From NCBI GenBank assembly GCA_963846565.1, contig CAWJWL010000001.1, forward strand, positions 496,001 through 560,000: DNA of 64,000 nucleotides, in the 5' to 3' direction. Under the pieces are notes generated by a model. The model saw only the letters and a program-made list of their open reading frames with translations. It made no database searches and had not been told where the DNA came from. Position numbers and translations under genes: made by a program. The stretch's first letter is position 1; each line of letters begins with the position of its first letter. This document shows positions 40,039 to 47,767 of the stretch, in pieces. The DNA comes from WHSW01 sp963846565. GTDB lineage: Bacteria; Actinomycetota; Thermoleophilia; Solirubrobacterales; 70-9.

Positions 40039-40868
40039 CCCAGGCTCTCGACGAGAGCGGCGTCGAGCTTTCCGCGGTAGACCCGAGACGCGCTCCCGAT
40101 CAACGTCACGTCCAGCTCGTCGGTGATCTCCACGGTGAGCTGACCGCCGTCGAGCTCGACCGTGATCGGGCTCGGAGCGCCACCGAGAAAGGCGGCGACG
40201 GCCGCCCCGCTCGCCCCGGTTCCGGAGGAGAGGGTCTCCCCCACCCCGCGTTCGAATATGCGCGCGCGGACCCGCGAGCCATCGACCCGCGTGAACGAGA
40301 CGTTGGTGCGCTGCGGGAACTTGCTGCTCGCCTCGATCGCCGGGCCGATCGCCTGCAGGTCGAGGTCCTCCAGGCCCTCGCCGATCTCGACCACGCACTG
40401 CGGGTTGCCGACGTCGACGTGCTGGAAGCGCCAGTCGTGCCCGCGCGAGCTGATCGTCCCCGTCCCGTCGGGGGGCCCGGAGGGGAAGAACTCGGATGTC
40501 ACCGACGCCCTCCCGATCGCCATCGTCACCTCGTTCGGTCCGGTGATCGTCGGCGTCACCTCGCCGGCCTTGGTGATGATCGTGAACGTGTTGATATCGG
40601 TCCAGCCGGCGTGGCGGAGGTAGAGAACCGCCTCACGGGCCCCGTTGCCGGAAAGCTCGGCCTCGGAGCCGTCGGGGTTGAAGATCCGCAACTCGGCGAC
40701 GTAGCGCTCGTCGTCCGTCCGCGAGAGCAGCAGGATCCCGTCGGAGCCGACGCCGACATGCGGCTCGCAGATGCGCTCGATCCGCTCCGGCGTCAGGTCC
40801 CAGGGAAGGTTGTCGGCCTCGACGACGATGTAGTCGTTGCCGAGTGCCTGCCACTTCTCGAACCGCAT
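40035..40868 (-). CDS. dapF: Diaminopimelate epimerase homologue lacking both catalytic cysteines
   Basis: A 277-residue DapF fold. The family blocks are FEKWQALGNDYIVVEAD, FNPDGSEAELSGNGAREAV, VDVGNPQCVVEI, RTNVSFTRV and RIFERGVGETLSSGTGAS. DapF normally uses two cysteines as acid and base (C73 and C217 in E. coli, in MCGNGAR and ETxACGSGA). Here they are Ser73 (codon TCC) and Ser215 (TCC). The substrate-binding framework is otherwise kept. Either the enzyme works with serines, or it is inactive or has a new role. It is last in a miaB-racemase-miaA-dapF operon, 10 bp after miaA. The ATG at 40868 is well placed. Confidence 0.9.
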   Translation of the reverse strand: MRFEKWQALGNDYIVVEADNLPWDLTPERIERICEPHVGVGSDGILLLSRTDDERYVAELRIFNPDGSEAELSGNGAREAVLYLRHAGWTDINTFTIITKAGEVTPTITGPNEVTMAIGRASVTSEFFPSGPPDGTGTISSRGHDWRFQHVDVGNPQCVVEIGEGLEDLDLQAIGPAIEASSKFPQRTNVSFTRVDGSRVRARIFERGVGETLSSGTGASGAAVAAFLGGAPSPITVELDGGQLTVEITDELDVTLIGSASRVYRGKLDAALVESLG

Positions 40869-40878
40869 GGAGGCGAGC

Positions 40879-41763
40879 CTAGTCGAGCATTGCGACGACT
40901 TCGGCGGCGACATCGGCGTCACCGCGACCGCCGCGGTCGATCTGCCGCACATCCTCCATCCGCCGCATCCAGGTGAGCTGGCGACGGGCGAAACGCCACT
41001 GCGCCGCCTTCATCGCGTCGACGTCGCCGCGCTGGAGCTCCTCGAAGCCGATGGCGTACCGGGCGGTGCGTGAAGCACCAGCAGAGACGGCGCTCGCCAC
41101 CTCCTCTTCGGCACCGAGGCGGATCATCTCGTCCACCCGTGTATCGATCCTTGCCCGCAGGTCCTCCGGATCGGTCGTCAAGCCGACCAGCGTCGCCGGG
41201 CGGCGCAGATCATCGCTCCAGAGCCCGCTCGAGGTCTTGTGCGGCTCGATCCCGGCGCGCTGGAGTCCGACCAGGCGCGCGACTCGCTTGCGGTCGTTGG
41301 GGTGCGTGGTGGCGGCCAGGTCCGGATCGAGCTCGTCGTGGAGTGCCTGCGACCCAAGTTCGGAGACCTCACGCTCGACCTGCTCGCGGATCTCGTCGGG
41401 CAGGGGCGGGCGCAGCTCGAGCTCGGAGAGCGCCGCGCGCATGTAGAGCCCGGTGCCGCCGACGAGGACCGGCCGCCGGCCCTCGGCGATCAGCTCGTCG
41501 ATCTCCGCGTGCGCGAGGTTGGCGAAGCGACCGGCGGAGAACTCGCCGTCGAGCGGGACGATCCCGAGCAGCCGGTGCTCGAGCCGCGCCCGCTCCCCCG
41601 CACTCGCCGCGCCGCTGAGGATCTCGAGGCCCTCGTAGACCTGAATCGCGTCGCAGGAGACGGCGACCGGGTCCTCCCCGCGCTCGCGCAGCAGGTCGGC
41701 GAGCGCGATCGCGACGCCGGTCTTGCCGACGGCGGTCGGCCCGAAGATCGCGAGGACGTCCAA
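40879..41763 (-). CDS. miaA: tRNA dimethylallyltransferase
   Basis: A 294-residue enzyme that adds a dimethylallyl group to A37 of tRNAs reading UNN codons. The P-loop is IFGPTAVGKTGVAIAL, then VSCDAIQVYEGLEILSG, HRLLGIVPLDGEFSAGRFANLA, RPVLVGGTGLYMRAAL and the RFARRQLTWMRRM block near the C-terminus. The start is the TTG at 41763 immediately before the P-loop strand. The upstream extension is out of character and overlaps the racemase gene. It works with MiaB, encoded two genes upstream in the same operon. Confidence 0.94.
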   Translation of the reverse strand: MDVLAIFGPTAVGKTGVAIALADLLRERGEDPVAVSCDAIQVYEGLEILSGAASAGERARLEHRLLGIVPLDGEFSAGRFANLAHAEIDELIAEGRRPVLVGGTGLYMRAALSELELRPPLPDEIREQVEREVSELGSQALHDELDPDLAATTHPNDRKRVARLVGLQRAGIEPHKTSSGLWSDDLRRPATLVGLTTDPEDLRARIDTRVDEMIRLGAEEEVASAVSAGASRTARYAIGFEELQRGDVDAMKAAQWRFARRQLTWMRRMEDVRQIDRGGRGDADVAAEVVAMLD

Positions 41764-41767
41764 GGAC

Positions 41768-42466
41768 CTAGCCCGCCTCGATCGCGAGCTCCACGGCCGC
41801 CTCGGCATGCAGGCGCGTCGTGTCGAAGAGAGGCACCGAGCTGTCGGGCTCGCCGACGAGCAGCCCGATCTCCGTGCAGCCGAGGATGATGCCTCCGGCC
41901 CCCGCGTCGACGAGCGTCTCGATCGCGCGGCGGTAGCGCTCGCGCGAATCGTCGCGCACGTCGCCGAGGACGAGCTCCTCATAGATCACGTCGTGGATCA
42001 TCGTCCGGTCGGGCTCCTCCGGGACCAACACGCCGAGGCCGTGGCGCTCGCGCAGGCGGTCGGCATAGAACTCACCCTCCATCGTGTAGCGGGTTCCGAG
42101 CAGGCCGATCGTCCCGATCCCGGCGGCCTCGATCGCCGCTCCCGTCGGATCGGCGATGTGGACGAAGGGGATCGAGACCGCGGCATCGATCTCGCCCGCC
42201 AGCCGGTGCATCGTGTTCGTGCAGAGGATGAGGAGCTCGGCACCGCCGGCCTCGAGTGAGCGGGCACATTCGGCGAGCCTCTCCCCCGCCGCCTCCCAGT
42301 CGCCGCTCGCCTGCATCGCCTCGATCTCCGCGAAGTCGACCGAGAGCATCAAGCACTTGGCCGAGTGAAAGCCGCCGAGGCGTTCGCGTACCGCCTCGTT
42401 GACGAGGCGGTAGTACTCGGCCGAAGACTCCCAGCTCATCCCGCCGAGGAGCCCGATCGTCCGCAT
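41768..42466 (-). CDS. Aspartate/glutamate racemase-family protein
   Basis: A 232-residue PLP-independent amino-acid racemase. The N-terminal IGLLGGMSWESSAEYYRLVNEAV is the YgeA/RacX hallmark. The two catalytic cysteines are intact: C82 in LLILCTNTMHRLA and C197 in GGIILGCTEIGLLV. Members racemise Asp, Glu or broader amino acids, including homoserine or DAP-like substrates in some cases. It sits between miaB and miaA, with gaps of 14 and 4 bp, in the operon that ends with the cysteine-less DapF. That raises the possibility of a linked function. Confidence 0.88.
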   Translation of the reverse strand: MRTIGLLGGMSWESSAEYYRLVNEAVRERLGGFHSAKCLMLSVDFAEIEAMQASGDWEAAGERLAECARSLEAGGAELLILCTNTMHRLAGEIDAAVSIPFVHIADPTGAAIEAAGIGTIGLLGTRYTMEGEFYADRLRERHGLGVLVPEEPDRTMIHDVIYEELVLGDVRDDSRERYRRAIETLVDAGAGGIILGCTEIGLLVGEPDSSVPLFDTTRLHAEAAVELAIEAG

Positions 42467-42480
42467 CGGGCGGCCCGCGC

Positions 42481-43806
42481 TCAGCCGACGCGGCTCAGAA
42501 GCCGCTCGTGGCCGGTCAGCGTCTGCGACGTCGCCGCCGTGATCTCCACCTCGACCAGCTCGCCCGGGGCCGCCGTGCCGGCGAAGTTGACCGCCTTGTT
42601 GTGGCGGATCCGGCCGCGGAGCTGATCGGGGTCGCGCCTGGTCGGGCCCTCGACGAGGACCTCCATCGTCCGGCCGACGAACCGTTGCGCCCGCTCCTTC
42701 GCTCGCGCCTGAACGAGGTCGACGAGCCGCTCCATCCGCTCCTTCTTGACCGCGTGTGGGATCTGGTCCGGCAGCTCGGCCGCGTCGGTCTCGCGGCGCG
42801 GCGAGAAGACGAAGGTGAAGGCGCTGTCGTAGCCGACCTGGCCGACCACCTCGAGCGTTTCGGCGAAGTCGGCCTCGGTCTCGCCGGGGAAGCCGACGAT
42901 GATGTCCGTGGTCAGCGCGCAGTCGGGGACGTGCTCGCGGATCTGCGCGACCCGGTCGAGGTAGCGCCCGCGGTCGTACGTGCGGCGCATCGCTTTGAGG
43001 ATCCGACTCGAGCCCGACTGCAACGGCAGGTGGATGTGCTCGCAGAGCGCGGGCAGCTCGGCGTGCGCGCGGATCACGTCTTCGCGCATGTCCTTTGGAT
43101 GCGGGCTCGTGTAGCGGATGCGCTCGACCCCGTCGACCGCATCGATTCGCGCCAGGAGCTCGGCGAACGAGGTGCGGGTCTCGCGCGGAAGGTCGCGTCC
43201 GTAGCTGTTCACGTTCTGGCCCAGCAGGGTCACTTCCCTGACGCCGTCGGCCGCGAGTCGCTCGACCTCGGCGACGAGCTCTGACGGCTCGCGGCTCTGC
43301 TCCCGGCCGCGGGTCGAGGGCACGATGCAGTACGAGCAGCGGCAGTTGCACCCCTGCGAGATCTGCAGCCACGCCTGGAACTCGCGCTCGCGATGTGGGG
43401 GCAGGTGTCCGGCGAAGCCCTCGAACTCGAAGTAGCCCTGCGCCGTCAGCGAATCCGAGGTGAGGAACTCGGCGAGGCGCGCGATCTGCCCGGGTCCGAA
43501 GGCAACGTCGACGAACGGGAACCGCTCGAAGACCTCGTCCTTGACCGACTGCGCCCAGCACCCACCGACGCCGACGACTCGGCTCGGATCCTCGGACTTG
43601 AGCCGCTTCGCCTGCCCCAGATGGGCGATGAAGCGGTTGTCGGCCGCCTCGCGGATGGAGCACGTGTTGAAGAGGATCAGGTCGGCGTCGTCGCGCTCGG
43701 CCGCCTCGGTGTAGCCGAGCGAGCCGAGCATCCCCTTCATCCGCTCGGAGTCGTGCTCGTTCATCTGACAGCCGAACGTGGTCACGTGGAAACGCTTGCC
43801 GCTCAC
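42481..43806 (-). CDS. miaB: tRNA-2-methylthio-N6-dimethylallyladenosine synthase
   Basis: A 441-residue radical-SAM methylthiotransferase acting on i6A37 of tRNA. The N-terminal cluster cysteines are in TFGCQMNEHDSERM, LFNTCSIREAADNR and VGGCWAQS. The radical-SAM cluster motif C-x3-C-x2-C is QGCNCRCSYCIVPSTRG. Then GQNVNSYGRDLP, HLPLQSGSSRILKAMRRTYDR, TDIIVGFPGETEADF and a C-terminal TRAM domain. The start is the GTG at 43806, directly before the conserved FHVTTFGC. First gene of the miaB-racemase-miaA-dapF operon. Confidence 0.95.
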   Translation of the reverse strand: MSGKRFHVTTFGCQMNEHDSERMKGMLGSLGYTEAAERDDADLILFNTCSIREAADNRFIAHLGQAKRLKSEDPSRVVGVGGCWAQSVKDEVFERFPFVDVAFGPGQIARLAEFLTSDSLTAQGYFEFEGFAGHLPPHREREFQAWLQISQGCNCRCSYCIVPSTRGREQSREPSELVAEVERLAADGVREVTLLGQNVNSYGRDLPRETRTSFAELLARIDAVDGVERIRYTSPHPKDMREDVIRAHAELPALCEHIHLPLQSGSSRILKAMRRTYDRGRYLDRVAQIREHVPDCALTTDIIVGFPGETEADFAETLEVVGQVGYDSAFTFVFSPRRETDAAELPDQIPHAVKKERMERLVDLVQARAKERAQRFVGRTMEVLVEGPTRRDPDQLRGRIRHNKAVNFAGTAAPGELVEVEITAATSQTLTGHERLLSRVG

Positions 43807-43854
43807 GGTGCGGGATCTTACGGAGGCCCAGCCACCACCCCGACGGAAGGACCG

Positions 43855-44658
43855 ATGGACTACCAGACCCTGCGCTACGAGCTCTCGGACCACGTGGCCG
43901 TGCTCACCTACGACCGTCCCGAGCAGCGAAACGCCGTCTCGCGGCAGATGAACGCCGAGCTTCACCACGCGTGGCGGCGCTTCCGCGACGATGCGGACGC
44001 CTTCGTCCTCGTGATCACCGGCACGGGCGACGCCTTCTGCGCCGGCTGGGACCTCGCCGACGCGGCGGAGACCGAGATCGGCGACTGGAGCGAGTTCCGC
44101 ACGCACGTCTACGACTCGCCCGGCGATTGCGGTTACACACGGCGGGCGGACGTGTTCAAGCCGGTGATCGCCGCGATCAACGGCTGGGCGGTCGCCGCCG
44201 GGCTCGAGAACGCCTGTCTGGCCGACATCCGCATCGTCGCCGAGAACGCCGTCTTCGGCGCCCTCGAACGACGGTGGAACATCGTCGCGGGCGACGGGAT
44301 GACGGTCCGTTTGCCGCTGATCGTCGGCTGGGCGAAGGCGATGGAGCTGATCATCACCGGGCGCCCCGTCGACGCCGAGGAGGCCCTGCGGATCGGCCTC
44401 GCGAACGAGCTCGTCCCCGAGGGCGAGGCACTCGATCGCGCGCTCGAGCTCGCGCGCGAGATCGCCGCCCTGCCCCAGGGTGCGATCCGCACCGACAAGG
44501 AGACGATGGTCCGCAACGTCGGCCGCACGCTCGAGGAGCAGCTGCGCCAGGAGGTCGACGCCTCGGTGGGGATGTTCATGCGCCGCGACTCGCACGCGAT
44601 CGGGGCGAGCGCGTTCAAGCAGGGACGTGTCCCGGAGTGGCCCAATCACGGTCTATGA
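43855..44658 (+). CDS. Enoyl-CoA hydratase/isomerase family protein
   Basis: A 267-residue crotonase-fold protein. Signature blocks are LTYDRPEQRNAVSRQMNAEL, VLVITGTGDAFCAGWDLAD (oxyanion) and INGWAVAAGLENACLADIRIVAENAVFG. Crotonase superfamily enzymes act on acyl-CoA thioesters. The first catalytic Glu position of hydratases reads GLENAC, and the second region is ERRWNIVAGDG, so hydratase activity is plausible but not certain. The ATG at 43855 has GGAAGG upstream. Confidence 0.9.
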   Translation: MDYQTLRYELSDHVAVLTYDRPEQRNAVSRQMNAELHHAWRRFRDDADAFVLVITGTGDAFCAGWDLADAAETEIGDWSEFRTHVYDSPGDCGYTRRADVFKPVIAAINGWAVAAGLENACLADIRIVAENAVFGALERRWNIVAGDGMTVRLPLIVGWAKAMELIITGRPVDAEEALRIGLANELVPEGEALDRALELAREIAALPQGAIRTDKETMVRNVGRTLEEQLRQEVDASVGMFMRRDSHAIGASAFKQGRVPEWPNHGL

Positions 44659-44685
44659 ACCGACGCCCCCGGGTAGAGCCCCCGT

Positions 44686-45225
44686 GTGGCGCAGCAGGCA
44701 AGGGTGCTCGAACCGCTCGACCGGTGGGACGTCGTCAACCGTGGCCGCTTCGAGGCCGCGCACGACGGGCACACCTGGACTGTCGACGTCGACTTCTTCG
44801 ACTTCTCCGAGCAGCTCCGCCTCTATTGCGACGGGATCCACGTGGCGACGAGGAAGTCTCCGGCGAGGTTCGAGATCGGGCCCGGGGTGCGGATCGAGGC
44901 GGCGGTGGGGGCGTTCGGCATGCGGAAGATCGAACTCGTCGAGGGCGCGGTCTCCACGACCCTGGCTCCGGCCGAGGGGACCGCGGAGGCGTGGCGCGTG
45001 GGCCTCGCTCGCGAGCGTCCGGATCTGAGTCGCGCGATCGGGGTGGCCTCGTTCGTCGTGCTCGTGATCGCGGCCGTCTATGGCGCGATCGAGCTGATCG
45101 AGCTCACGGGCGTCGACGCGCCGCTCGGGCTTTCGGCGCCGGTCGGAGTGGTTCTCGGGTTCGCGGCGCTCGCCGCGGCCATCGAGCGAGCCCTGCGGTT
45201 GAAGAGCAACCGCTGGCTCGATTGA
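44686..45225 (+). CDS. Membrane-anchored hypothetical protein
   Basis: A 179-residue protein. The soluble N-terminal part (about 1-115) is beta-rich (GRFEAAHDGHTWTVDVDFFDFSEQLRLYCDGIHVAT...FEIGPGVRIEAAVGAFGMRKIELV). Two transmembrane helices at the end (AIGVASFVVLVIAAVYGAI, APVGVVLGFAALAAAI) are followed by a short basic tail. No family is recognised. It starts with GTG 27 bp after the hydratase gene and may be co-transcribed with it. Confidence 0.6.
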   Translation: MAQQARVLEPLDRWDVVNRGRFEAAHDGHTWTVDVDFFDFSEQLRLYCDGIHVATRKSPARFEIGPGVRIEAAVGAFGMRKIELVEGAVSTTLAPAEGTAEAWRVGLARERPDLSRAIGVASFVVLVIAAVYGAIELIELTGVDAPLGLSAPVGVVLGFAALAAAIERALRLKSNRWLD

Positions 45226-45292
45226 CGGGGATTCGGCAGGGAGTCGGCGGGTTCGGGGTCGCGGGGAACCGGGCGAAGCTGAAGCGGTTCGC

Positions 45293-45934
45293 TCAGCCCC
45301 TGCCGCCGGTCGCCTCGGAGAGGTAGGAGACGAGCGCCTCCAGTTCCTCCGGGCTCAGGTCGGTGCCGTAGGTCTGCGGCATCACGTCGGGCGGATAGCC
45401 CTGCGCGACGTCCGCGTTCGGGTCGACGATCGCCTCCTCGATGAACGCCGTGTCCTGGCCCCTGAGCGCGCCATCGAGCACGGGCCCGGTCACTCCGGTG
45501 CTCCCGGCGTCGGCGAGCGTGTGACAGCCGCCACAGCCGGAGTCGGTGAACACGACGGCGCCGTCGACCGCCGGTGCCGCAGGTTCGGAGGGCTCCGCCG
45601 GTTCGCCGGGAGGCGGTTCCTCGGGCGCCGGACCGTCAGCAGGCGCCTCCTGGCCCGGCGGGGCCTCACCGGTCCCCTCCCCGAGCTCCTCGAGGCCCTG
45701 CTGCGGGCTCAGCTCCTCGCCCGCCGCGATCAGCTCGTTACGGTGCTCCTGCTCCTCCTCCCCGTTGAGCCAGGCGAAGGCGGCCGTGGCGACGACCAGG
45801 GCGGCGAAGATCGCCGTGCCGAAGATCAGGACCGGCTTCGGCGGGAAGTTCTCGTATCGCAGGCCGACGAACGACGTGATCAGCGCCACCGCGACGAGGC
45901 CGAGCCCGAGGACGTAGAAAAGCGTCTCATCCAT
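45293..45934 (-). CDS. Membrane-anchored c-type cytochrome
   Basis: A 213-residue protein with two N-terminal helices (TLFYVLGLGLVAVALITSFVG, VLIFGTAIFAALVVATAAFAW), a long Pro/Glu/Gly-rich spacer and a C-terminal class I cytochrome domain. Heme is bound covalently through CGGCH (C134, C137, H138), with distal ligand M185 in PPDVMPQTYG. It probably shuttles electrons to a terminal oxidase on the outer face of the membrane; no oxidase genes are adjacent. It lies 50 bp downstream of rny. Confidence 0.88.
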   Translation of the reverse strand: MDETLFYVLGLGLVAVALITSFVGLRYENFPPKPVLIFGTAIFAALVVATAAFAWLNGEEEQEHRNELIAAGEELSPQQGLEELGEGTGEAPPGQEAPADGPAPEEPPPGEPAEPSEPAAPAVDGAVVFTDSGCGGCHTLADAGSTGVTGPVLDGALRGQDTAFIEEAIVDPNADVAQGYPPDVMPQTYGTDLSPEELEALVSYLSEATGGRG

Positions 45935-45984
45935 CGGCGCGGAACTCTATCGACGGCTCGGACGACTGGAACACTCGCCCGCGA

Positions 45985-47457
45985 TCAGCTCGCGTACGTG
46001 GTCGCGCGACTCTCGCGGATCACGGTGATCTTCACCCGTCCCGGGTACTCCATCTCCTTCTCCACCGCCGCCGCGATCTCGTGTGAGATCAGCGCCGCGC
46101 GGTCGTCGTCGACCTCGCCCGGGTCGACGATCACCCGGATCTCGCGCCCGGCGCGCATCGCGAAGACCCGCTCGACGCCCTGGTGTCGCGAGGCGATCTC
46201 CTCGAGGTCGCGAAGCCGGGCGACATACTGCTCGAGCGCCCCGCCGCGGGCGCCCGGCCGGGCCCCGGAGACGGCGTCGGAGGCCTGCACGATCACGGCC
46301 TCGACGGTCTTCGGCTCGACCTCGTTGTGGTGAGCCTCGATCGCATGCGCGACGGCCTCGGACTCGCCGTGGCGGCGCGCAATGCGCCCGCCGACGAGCG
46401 CATGCGGCCCCTCGATCTCGTGGGAGACGGCCTTGCCGATGTCGTGCAGCAGTGCCGCCCGGCGCGAGGTCTCGACCGAGGCGCCGAGCTCCGCCGCGAT
46501 CAGGCCGGCGAGGGCCGAGCACTCGACGAGGTGGTCGAGAACGTTCTGGCCGTGGCTGGTGCGGAAGCGCAGCTGCCCGAGGAGCTTCGCGAGGGCCGGG
46601 TCGAGCGCGCTCACCCGGGCCTCGAGCGCGGCCTTCTCCCCCTCCTCGACGATCTTCGCCGCGACCTCCTCGCGGACGTGCTCATAGGTCTCCTCGATCT
46701 GCGCCGGGTGGATGCGGCCGTCGGCGATCAACCGCTCGAGGGTCTCGCGGGCGACCTCGCGACGGACGCCGTCGAAGCTCGAGAGCAGCACGGCGGACGG
46801 GGTCTCGTCGATGATCACGTCGACGCCGGTGAGCTTCTCCAGCGCGCGGATGTTGCGCCCGTCGCGGCCGATGATCCTCCCCTTCATCTCGTCGGAGGGG
46901 AGCTCGACGAGGCGGGTGGTCGAGTCGGCGGAGTGCTTCGCGGCCAGGCGCTGCATCGCGACCGAGAGAATGTTCCGCGCTCGGCGCTCGGACTCGATCT
47001 TCGTCTGCTCCTCGATCTCGCGCAGTCGCATGCCGGCCTGTTGCTTTGCCTCCTGCTCGACCTCGGCGACGAGCATCTGCTTCGCCTGCGTGGCGCTCAG
47101 GCCCGAGACCCGCTCGAGCTCGCGGCGCTGGACGCGCTTTGCCTGCTTCAGCTCGTCGGCCTCCTTGACCAGGTTGCGCTCGCGGTCCTCGAGCGCCTGC
47201 TGGCGGCGCTCGAGCTCGGAGCGCTGCACGGAGAGCGAATCGGCCTCGCGCAGGGCGCGCTCCTCCATCCGCGCGATCTCCTCGCGACGCGCGCGGAGCT
47301 CATCGGTGGCCGCGGATGAGTCGATCGCGGGCTCGGTGGGCGGAGGCTCGTGCTCGAGTTCTTCCGGCGCCGCGGGTGACGCCGGCGCGGCAGCTGGCAC
47401 GGGGCGAGGAACGTGGCGCTCCCGGCGCCACGGTGTCCACAGCGCGCGTTGGCTCAT
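45985..47457 (-). CDS. rny: Ribonuclease Y without membrane anchor
   Basis: A 490-residue endoribonuclease of the RNase Y family. A long coiled coil (about residues 50-165) precedes the KH domain (EMKGRIIGRDGRNIRALEKLTGVDVIIDETP) and the HD domain with the metal pair in AALLHDIGKAVSHE. It ends KITVIRESRATTYAS, as in other RNase Y. The family normally begins with a transmembrane helix. Here the first 50 residues are Pro/Ala/Glu-rich and hydrophilic (WTPWRRERHVPRPVPAAAPAS), with no helix of that kind. The ATG has GGAGGAGGAAG just upstream. RNase J is encoded 14 kb away. Confidence 0.93.
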   Translation of the reverse strand: MSQRALWTPWRRERHVPRPVPAAAPASPAAPEELEHEPPPTEPAIDSSAATDELRARREEIARMEERALREADSLSVQRSELERRQQALEDRERNLVKEADELKQAKRVQRRELERVSGLSATQAKQMLVAEVEQEAKQQAGMRLREIEEQTKIESERRARNILSVAMQRLAAKHSADSTTRLVELPSDEMKGRIIGRDGRNIRALEKLTGVDVIIDETPSAVLLSSFDGVRREVARETLERLIADGRIHPAQIEETYEHVREEVAAKIVEEGEKAALEARVSALDPALAKLLGQLRFRTSHGQNVLDHLVECSALAGLIAAELGASVETSRRAALLHDIGKAVSHEIEGPHALVGGRIARRHGESEAVAHAIEAHHNEVEPKTVEAVIVQASDAVSGARPGARGGALEQYVARLRDLEEIASRHQGVERVFAMRAGREIRVIVDPGEVDDDRAALISHEIAAAVEKEMEYPGRVKITVIRESRATTYAS

Positions 47458-47727
47458 CGCTTCCTCCTCCCGGCCGCTGAGTGTCCGGCCGGCGTCGACC
47501 CGAGAACAGCTATCCGGCGGACCTCGGTCCGCCCCGCGCCCACGTTCGCCGAGGAAGCGTTCGCCCCACTGACTGTCACCGCCGCCAACTCCGGGGCTAC
47601 CGGCGGTCCCGCGTTCGTTCAGCGGCTTAGGGTCTCGCCTCCGTTGGTCTGGCCGCTCGTAGCATGTTCAAGAAGTCCGGTCTCAGCAGGTGTTTCACTT
47701 CATCAGGCGACACGCGGCCGCTCCAGG
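47458..47727 (-). other. Long 5' leader of rny
   Basis: About 265 bases between the candidate rny promoter and its start codon contain no supported gene. Several GC-rich inverted repeats are present (for example GGCCGCTGAGTGTCCGGCC near the start codon, and GCGGACCTCGGTCCGC around 47517). Leader-mediated autoregulation would fit an RNase gene, but no known element was recognised. Confidence 0.4.
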
Positions 47728-47756
47728 AGAGTAGTCCCGAGCCGCCGAATTGGCAA
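47728..47756 (-). promoter_or_regulatory. Candidate sigma-70-type promoter for rny
   Basis: On the minus strand TTGCCA (47756-47751), a 17-base spacer and TACTCT (47733-47728) make a good -35/-10 pair. Position just past the stop of the upstream esterase gene and ahead of rny supports it. Confidence 0.55.
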
Positions 47757-47767
47757 GCGGCGGCCGC

